NCBI GenBank assembly: GCA_021823905.1
Contig: JAKALX010000087.1
Location: 1-10,846, forward strand
Direction: 5' to 3'
Length of the DNA: 10,846 nucleotides
Source: Chloroflexota bacterium
GTDB taxonomy: Bacteria; Chloroflexota; Dehalococcoidia; Tepidiformales; Tepidiformaceae
Position numbers and translations under genes: made by a program. The notes under the pieces are model-generated. The model saw only the letters and a list, made by a program, of their open reading frames with translations, made no database searches and was not told the origin of the DNA. Positions 7,184-10,846 of this stretch are shown piece by piece. How positions within the stretch are numbered: position 1 is the stretch's first letter; every line of letters begins with the position of its first letter.

Positions 7184-7223
7184 GGTCAGAGCATCACCGA
7201 CCACCGGCTTCGACGCATCTCCA

Positions 7224-7232
7224 TGCTATGCT
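7224..7232 (+). promoter_or_regulatory. Extended -10 promoter element for murI, probably leaderless
   Basis: TGC followed by TATGCT (7227-7232) matches an extended -10 element (TGn plus a -10 hexamer) and lies 8 bases before the murI ATG at 7241. No good -35 is seen about 17 bases upstream, which extended -10 promoters can do without. No Shine-Dalgarno site precedes the ATG. The transcript would begin at or next to the start codon. The same bases read on the minus strand give TAGCAT (7228-7223), a possible -10 for comB about 40 bases from its ATG. Confidence 0.5.
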
Positions 7233-7240
7233 CTTCTCCG

Positions 7241-8026
7241 ATGGATCCCCGTCCCGTCGGCATCTTCGATTCGGGCGTTGGCGGCCTCAGCGTTCTTCGC
7301 GCCCTCCGCCAACTCGCTCCTCACGAGCGGCTCGTCTACTTCGCCGACACTGCGTTCTTTCCCTACGGCCCCCGGCCCGCCGCCGAAGTCCGCAAGCGGG
7401 CGTTTGCGGTTGTTCACCGCCTTCTGGCGAGCGACGTCAAGCTTGTCGTCGTCGCGTGCAACACCGCCTCGGCGGCGGCGATTGCCGACCTGCGCGAGGC
7501 GTTCCCAGTGCCCTTCGTCGGAATGGTTCCCGGCTTGAAACCGGCCGTGGGTTCCTCTCCGAACCGCCACGTTGCGATCCTGGCCACCGAAGGCACCCTC
7601 GACGGCGAACTCTACTCACGCGTGGTCGACGACTTCGGCCGCGGAACCTTGATCGACAACATCCCCGGACCAGGTCTCGCGGAGCTCGTCGAGCACGGCA
7701 GTTGCGGGACAGACGCGGCGCGCGCCGCCGTCCGCCGCGCTCTCGCACCCGCGGTTTCCGCTGGCGCGGACACCGTCGTCCTTGGCTGCACGCACTACGC
7801 GTTCCTCGCGCCCGACATCCGGGCGGAGTTCCCCGGCGTCGCCATCGTCGACACGGGCGAGGCCGTCGCCCGCCGTGCGCTCCAGGTGCTGGCGGAGAAC
7901 GGTCTCGAAGCTCCTTCCCATTCGGCTGGCGAGCTCGACCTCATCGTTTCTGGCGACCGCGACCGGTTTCGCGAAACGATGCGCCGCCTGGGGTTCGCCT
8001 CCGATCTCACAGGGGCCACGCCATGA
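7241..8026 (+). CDS. murI: Glutamate racemase
   Basis: 261 residues, the usual length. It interconverts L- and D-glutamate in the cytoplasm without a cofactor, supplying D-glutamate for peptidoglycan. The key sites are present: FDSGVGG at 9-15 (D10, S11), YFADTAFFPYG at 33-43 (D36), the first catalytic cysteine in ACNTAS (C73), ATEGT at 115-119, and the second catalytic cysteine in LGCTHY (C183, H185). The ATG at 7241 is chosen because MDPRPVGIFDSG matches the family's start. An in-frame ATG at 7223 would add six residues and cover the -10-like box. It is the first gene of a four-gene chain: its TGA overlaps the pyrF ATG (ATGA at 8023-8026). No other murein genes are nearby. Presence of an active racemase implies a peptidoglycan wall or at least D-glutamate use. 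Confidence 0.95.
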   Translation: MDPRPVGIFDSGVGGLSVLRALRQLAPHERLVYFADTAFFPYGPRPAAEVRKRAFAVVHRLLASDVKLVVVACNTASAAAIADLREAFPVPFVGMVPGLKPAVGSSPNRHVAILATEGTLDGELYSRVVDDFGRGTLIDNIPGPGLAELVEHGSCGTDAARAAVRRALAPAVSAGADTVVLGCTHYAFLAPDIRAEFPGVAIVDTGEAVARRALQVLAENGLEAPSHSAGELDLIVSGDRDRFRETMRRLGFASDLTGATP

Positions 8027-8811
8027 ACTACTTCGACAAACTTGCCGCCCGCAGCCGGGCCGCCGGCTCCGTCGTTTGCGTCGGGCTCGACCCCGATTTC
8101 TCAAAGCATCGGGTTGAGGAGGTGGCCGGGTACAACCGCGCCATCATCGAGGCGACGGCGCCATACGCCGCCTGTTTCAAGCCGAACATCGCCTTCTACG
8201 AGCAGTGGGGCGTTGCCGGCCTCCGCGCCCTCGAAGCGACCCTCGCGGCTATCCCGCGCGAAATCCCGGTCATTGGCGACGTGAAGCGCGGCGACATCGG
8301 CTCGACTGCCGCCGCCTACGCCCGCGCGATGTTCGAGCAGTGGGGATTCGACGCCATCACGCTCAATCCCTACCTCGGCCGCGACTCGTTCGAGCCGTTC
8401 CTCGCCTACGAGGACCGCGGCTTCTACATGGTCTGCCGCACTTCCAATCCCGGCTCATCCGACTTCCAATACCTCGACACGGGAGAAGACGTCCGCCTCT
8501 ACGAGCGCGTGGCGCTCACGGTCACCGGCTGGTCGCCGCGGGTCGGACTTGTGGTTGGCGCCACTGCCCCCGCGGAACTGAAGCGGATCCGGGAACTTGT
8601 CCCCACCGCTTCGCTTCTCGTGCCCGGGGTGGGCGCACAGGGCGGCAGCCCGGCCGACGTGGTCGCGAACGCCGGCGTCGAACCCGGGACGATCGTGGTC
8701 AACGCGTCGCGCGCCATCATGTATGCGAGCAGCGGCAAGGACTTCGCCGCTGCGGCCGCGGCGGCCGCACAAACCCTTCGCGACCAGCTGGCGCCGCCGC
8801 GCATGGCATGA
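8023..8811 (+). CDS. pyrF: Orotidine 5'-phosphate decarboxylase, type 2
   Basis: 262 residues. It converts orotidine monophosphate to UMP, the last step of de novo pyrimidine synthesis. The sequence fits the longer type-2 subfamily: VCVGLDPDFSKH at 18-29, CFKPNIAFYEQWG at 51-63, the catalytic DVKRGDIGST at 86-95 (D86, K88, D91), YMVCRTSNPGS at 135-145, VPGVGAQGG at 200-208 and the phosphate-binding VNASRAIMYAS at 226-236. The residues that form the Asp-Lys-Asp charge network are intact. A run of eight alanines near the C-terminus (242-249, GC-rich DNA) looks like harmless low complexity. Start at 8023 overlaps the murI stop in ATGA, with AGGGG at 8011-8015 as a plausible ribosome site 7 bases upstream. 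The TGA overlaps the start of the next gene in the same manner. No other pyr genes are in view. Confidence 0.95.
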   Translation: MNYFDKLAARSRAAGSVVCVGLDPDFSKHRVEEVAGYNRAIIEATAPYAACFKPNIAFYEQWGVAGLRALEATLAAIPREIPVIGDVKRGDIGSTAAAYARAMFEQWGFDAITLNPYLGRDSFEPFLAYEDRGFYMVCRTSNPGSSDFQYLDTGEDVRLYERVALTVTGWSPRVGLVVGATAPAELKRIRELVPTASLLVPGVGAQGGSPADVVANAGVEPGTIVVNASRAIMYASSGKDFAAAAAAAAQTLRDQLAPPRMA

Positions 8812-9002
8812 GCGTCGAACCCGTTGCCGGCGCGACGTATCGCATGCGCCGGAAGCATCCCTGCGGCGGCTGGGAGTGGCGCGTCTACCGGACCGGCGCC
8901 GACGTCGGCATCGAATGCCTTACGTGTGGCCGCCGGGTCATGCTCGAACGCCGCGTCTTTGGAACGCGCGTGAAGGCGCTCATCCGGACGCCCGATGCCT
9001 GA
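8808..9002 (+). CDS. DUF951 family small protein
   Basis: 64 residues, standard size for DUF951. The family pattern is visible: MRRKHPCGGWEW at 13-24, RTGADVGIECLTCGRRVML at 28-46, then RRVFGTRVKALI at 48-59. H17, C19, C37 and C40 could form a small metal site, as in zinc-ribbon-like proteins, although metal binding is an inference. DUF951 proteins are known mainly from Firmicutes and related groups, often encoded near basic information-processing genes, and have no established function. Here the ATG overlaps the pyrF stop (ATGA at 8808-8811), and its own end overlaps the MFS start by eight bases, so it should be made from the murI transcript. No Shine-Dalgarno site is evident, consistent with coupled translation. 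The frame is intact and its cysteine pattern is well kept, so it is a real gene despite its size. Confidence 0.85.
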   Translation: MSVEPVAGATYRMRRKHPCGGWEWRVYRTGADVGIECLTCGRRVMLERRVFGTRVKALIRTPDA

Positions 9003-10317
9003 GCCGCGGACCGTCGGCCAGCCGCGCCAGGCGGCTCTTCTGAAGCAGCGCCCGTTCCGGATGCTCAGCCACACCCGTTTCACCTCGCGCGTTGCCCAGA
9101 ACGCGCTGAACTTCGGCCTCGTCCTGCTGATCGTCGACGAAACCGGCAAGGCGCTCTTCTCCAGCCTGCTTGTGCTCGCGCTTGTCGTTCCCTCGACCGT
9201 CGCCGGCATCGTCGCGGGCGCGGCCGCCGACGCGCTGCCCAAACGGCTCGTCGTCGTCGCGGGCGACGTTGGCCGGGCGGTCGTTTGCGTGCTCTTCATC
9301 AATGGCTCCGGTTCGGTGGCGAGCTATTACCTGGCTGCGGTCGGCGTCGCGACCTTCGCCCAGTTTGCGACCGCCGCCGAGGGCGCGATCCAGCCCGCGA
9401 TCGTCGAACGCGGCGACCTCGCGCGAGCGAACGCGATCAGCCACGCCGTTGGCGGCGCCGCCCAGATCGCCGGGCTGGCGTTCGTTACCCCGATCGTCCT
9501 CCGCGTGTTCCACAGCGCGGAGCTTCTCTTCGGCGTCTGCGCGGCGCTCTTCGTCGTCGCCGCGGTCCAGGCACTCCTCATCGGATCGACCAGGAGCCCG
9601 AGCAGACGGGAGATCGGCGGCCAGGCGGGCGAAGGCTCCTGGTGGCTGACCGGCTGGCGTCAACTGCACGCTGACCCCGTGCTGATGCACGCCGCGCTCG
9701 AGCTGACGCTGATCTCGACCGCGCTCATCATCCTCGGCGGCCTGATCCCCAAGTACATCGAAGACACCCTCCACCTCCCCGTCGACGTTGGCGCCCTGGT
9801 CCTGATGCCGGCGGCGGCGGGAGTCATCCTCGGGCTCCGGGTCGCCGCGTTTCTCGCCCATCGCGTTGCCCACGCCGCGCTCAGCACCGCCGGCTTCCTC
9901 GGTTTCGTGGTGACGCTCGCGCTGGTCGCGTTCGTCAACCCCGAGGCCGAGTTCCTCGGCGGCTACGGCCTCTTCGGCTTCCTCAACAACGTCAACCTCG
10001 GAAATTTCGACGGCGGCGGCCTGCTCGCGATGATCCTCGTTTTCCCGCTCGGTTTCGCCTTCGCAATCGTCAACGTCGCCGGTCAGACCCTGCTCAACGA
10101 CCGTGTTCCCCTGCATCTCCAGGGCCGCGTCCAGGCGACCCAGGGTGCGATGGCGGCGATTGCGGCGTCGCTCCCGGTTCTCGCCGCCGGGGCGCTCAGC
10201 GACGTGGTGGGGGTGACGACGGTCATGGCCGTCGTTGCTGGCCTCATCGGCGCCGCCGCGGTGGCAAACATCCGCTCTCGCGGCGATCCGGTACCGGCGG
10301 CTCGAAGTCTCGCTTGA
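8995..10317 (+). CDS. MFS transporter, MFS_3/EntS-like exporter
   Basis: 440 residues with about 10-12 hydrophobic spans, ending TGA at 10315-10317. The N-terminus runs RMLSHTRFTSRVAQNALNFGLVLLIVDETG (about 22-51), the usual opening of the MFS_3 group. A motif-A-like loop follows span two: GAAADALPKRLVVVAGD at 75-91. The central break is a hydrophilic loop at about 200-225. The second half has IPKYIEDTLHLP near 251-262 and the typical late block VPLHLQGRVQATQGA at 371-385, then GALSDVVG. Family members are proton-driven exporters of small molecules, some of siderophores or drugs; the substrate cannot be told here. It starts eight bases inside the DUF951 gene in another frame, last in the murI chain. 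A later ATG (residue 23, MLSHTRF) would lose part of the conserved start, so 8995 is kept. It is the last gene before a new promoter. Confidence 0.85.
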   Translation: MPEPRTVGQPRQAALLKQRPFRMLSHTRFTSRVAQNALNFGLVLLIVDETGKALFSSLLVLALVVPSTVAGIVAGAAADALPKRLVVVAGDVGRAVVCVLFINGSGSVASYYLAAVGVATFAQFATAAEGAIQPAIVERGDLARANAISHAVGGAAQIAGLAFVTPIVLRVFHSAELLFGVCAALFVVAAVQALLIGSTRSPSRREIGGQAGEGSWWLTGWRQLHADPVLMHAALELTLISTALIILGGLIPKYIEDTLHLPVDVGALVLMPAAAGVILGLRVAAFLAHRVAHAALSTAGFLGFVVTLALVAFVNPEAEFLGGYGLFGFLNNVNLGNFDGGGLLAMILVFPLGFAFAIVNVAGQTLLNDRVPLHLQGRVQATQGAMAAIAASLPVLAAGALSDVVGVTTVMAVVAGLIGAAAVANIRSRGDPVPAARSLA

Positions 10318-10325
10318 CCGATTCG

Positions 10326-10355
10326 TTGACTGCCCGATCTGGCGACACCTATCAT
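10326..10355 (+). promoter_or_regulatory. Sigma-70-like promoter for the BFN gene
   Basis: TTGACT at 10326-10331 and TATCAT at 10350-10355 are separated by 18 bases, the best -35/-10 pair in the window. Transcription should begin near 10361-10362, giving a leader of about 29 bases before the BFN GTG. It lies just after the MFS stop, so the downstream gene is an independent unit. No hairpin terminator is visible in between. Confidence 0.6.
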
Positions 10356-10361
10356 CGAAGC

Positions 10362-10394
10362 GTGAGTGGATTCGGGATCGGAGGCGTGCTGTGA
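10362..10394 (+). CDS. Possible 10-codon leader mini-ORF overlapping the BFN start
   Basis: GTG at 10362 opens a frame of ten codons (MSGFGIGGVL) that ends in TGA at 10392-10394. The GTG falls exactly where transcription should begin from the promoter at 10326-10355, so it could be read as a leaderless start. Its stop overlaps the BFN start codon in GTGA, so ribosomes ending here could re-initiate on BFN, helped by the GGAGG inside the mini-ORF. The peptide has no feature that suggests its own function. Short frames are common by chance in GC-rich DNA, so this is tentative. Confidence 0.3.
   Translation: MSGFGIGGVL
10380..10384 (+). promoter_or_regulatory. Shine-Dalgarno site for the BFN gene
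   Basis: GGAGG lies 6 bases before the GTG at 10391 and decides this start; the protein then begins MKELSIESIRLS, matching the family's N-terminus. Confidence 0.7.
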
Positions 10395-10846
10395 AGGAGC
10401 TGAGCATCGAGAGCATCCGCCTCAGCCTCATGAACTATCAGCGCGTCGTCATCCTTCGCGAAAAGGGCTCCGACCGCTATCTCCCCATCTGGATCGGTCC
10501 GAGCGAAGCGGACGCGATCGCGGTGCGCCTGCAGGACGTCGCGGTCGCCCGCCCGATGACGCATGACCTCCTGAAGAACGCGATCGAGAAGCTCGGCGGC
10601 GCCATTGTCTACATCGTGGTCAATGACCTTTCGAACGACACGTTCTTCGCCCGCATCGTCCTGAACGTAAACGGCGAAACGGTGGAGATCGATTCCCGCC
10701 CCTCCGACGCCATCGCGCTTGCCGTCCGCGTCGAAGCCCCAATCTACGCGGAAGACGCCGTCCTCGACCGTGCGGGCGTGGTCCTCGATGAGGAGGGTCA
10801 GCCACAGGAAGCGGGCGGCCCCCCCATGACCCCCCGGCTCCCTATG
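10391..10846 (+). CDS. Bifunctional nuclease (BFN/DUF151) domain protein, 3' end cut by window
   Basis: 152 residues are visible and the frame is still open at the last base. The BFN domain occupies about residues 1-130: MKELSIESIRLSL, then VVILREKGSDRYLPIWIGPSEADAIAVRL (19-47), RPMTHDLLKNAIEKLGG (54-70), and VNGETVEIDSRPSDAIALAVRVEAPIYAEDAVLDRAG (93-129). The IGPSEA and SRPSDAIALAVR blocks are the family's best-kept parts. The domain is named after a plant protein with reported RNase and DNase activity; bacterial members are widespread, and their job is poorly known. After residue 130 comes a Gly/Pro-rich linker (EEGQPQEAGGPPMTPRLP), so a C-terminal extension, possibly the UVR-type segment found in some family members, may follow outside the window. 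It is transcribed from its own promoter and starts at GTG with a good ribosome site. Confidence 0.9.
   Translation, partial: MKELSIESIRLSLMNYQRVVILREKGSDRYLPIWIGPSEADAIAVRLQDVAVARPMTHDLLKNAIEKLGGAIVYIVVNDLSNDTFFARIVLNVNGETVEIDSRPSDAIALAVRVEAPIYAEDAVLDRAGVVLDEEGQPQEAGGPPMTPRLPM

Noticed and set aside
7223..7240. Earlier ATG for murI adding six residues
   Set aside because: It lies within the extended -10 element, and the family N-terminus begins at 7241.
6940..8022. Upstream extension of the pyrF frame, making a 623-residue ORF
   Set aside because: It runs antisense through comB and out of frame through murI, with Arg/Pro/Ser-rich low-complexity translation. pyrF homology begins at 8023, exactly at the ATGA overlap.
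8753..8769. GCGGCCGC repeats near the end of pyrF as a possible regulatory palindrome
   Set aside because: They encode the C-terminal alanine run and are explained by codon use in GC-rich DNA.
8980..10431. 483-residue minus-strand ORF
   Set aside because: It is antisense to the well-supported MFS gene and its translation is charged and repetitive (Arg/Asp/Glu/Gly), typical of a GC-rich shadow frame.

Overview
The window comes from a GC-rich bacterium with tightly packed genes. The gene content (bacterial alpha-2-macroglobulin, DUF951 protein, type-2 PyrF, a ComB-like phosphatase, a bifunctional-nuclease-domain protein) fits a high-GC Chloroflexota lineage. That is an inference from family distributions, with moderate to low confidence; no rRNA or ribosomal marker is present. 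There is no tRNA, rRNA, CRISPR array, insertion sequence or other sign of a mobile element. Almost every base lies in a gene, and no gap exceeds about 100 bases.

Layout. (1) Bases 1-1263 hold the C-terminal part of a bacterial alpha-2-macroglobulin. (2) A solitary CheW follows at 1362-1832. (3) A convergent MBL-fold hydrolase lies on the minus strand at 1859-2857, separated from cheW by a GC hairpin. (4) Divergent from it is a three-gene operon, 2943-6464: a MoxR AAA+ ATPase, a DUF58 protein and a multi-span membrane protein ending in DUF4129. This is the MoxR/DUF58/TgpA-type arrangement, but the third protein has no transglutaminase domain. (5) A minus-strand ComB-family phosphatase (6461-7183) meets the DUF4129 gene tail to tail; their stop codons overlap in the four bases TTAG. 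(6) Divergent from comB is a chain of four overlapping genes, 7241-10317: glutamate racemase murI, orotidine-phosphate decarboxylase pyrF, a small DUF951 protein and an MFS exporter. (7) A promoter and a Shine-Dalgarno site lead into a bifunctional-nuclease-domain (BFN) gene that runs off the right edge.

How the genes work together. MurI and PyrF supply D-glutamate for peptidoglycan and UMP for nucleotides and UDP-sugars, so their coupling joins two precursor pathways used in growth. MoxR with DUF58 and DUF4129 proteins is usually taken as a chaperone-like system acting on membrane or envelope proteins. The alpha-2-macroglobulin is an envelope protease trap. CheW, the MBL hydrolase and ComB have no obvious functional link to their neighbours.

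The most interesting signals are in initiation. Several operon-head genes carry a -10-like hexamer only 7-8 bases before the start codon and lack a Shine-Dalgarno site, which suggests leaderless mRNAs. The BFN gene instead has a good -35/-10 promoter whose expected start point falls on the GTG of a 10-codon mini-ORF; the stop of that mini-ORF overlaps the BFN start. I see no clearly new multi-gene system; most of the window is ordinary chromosomal content.
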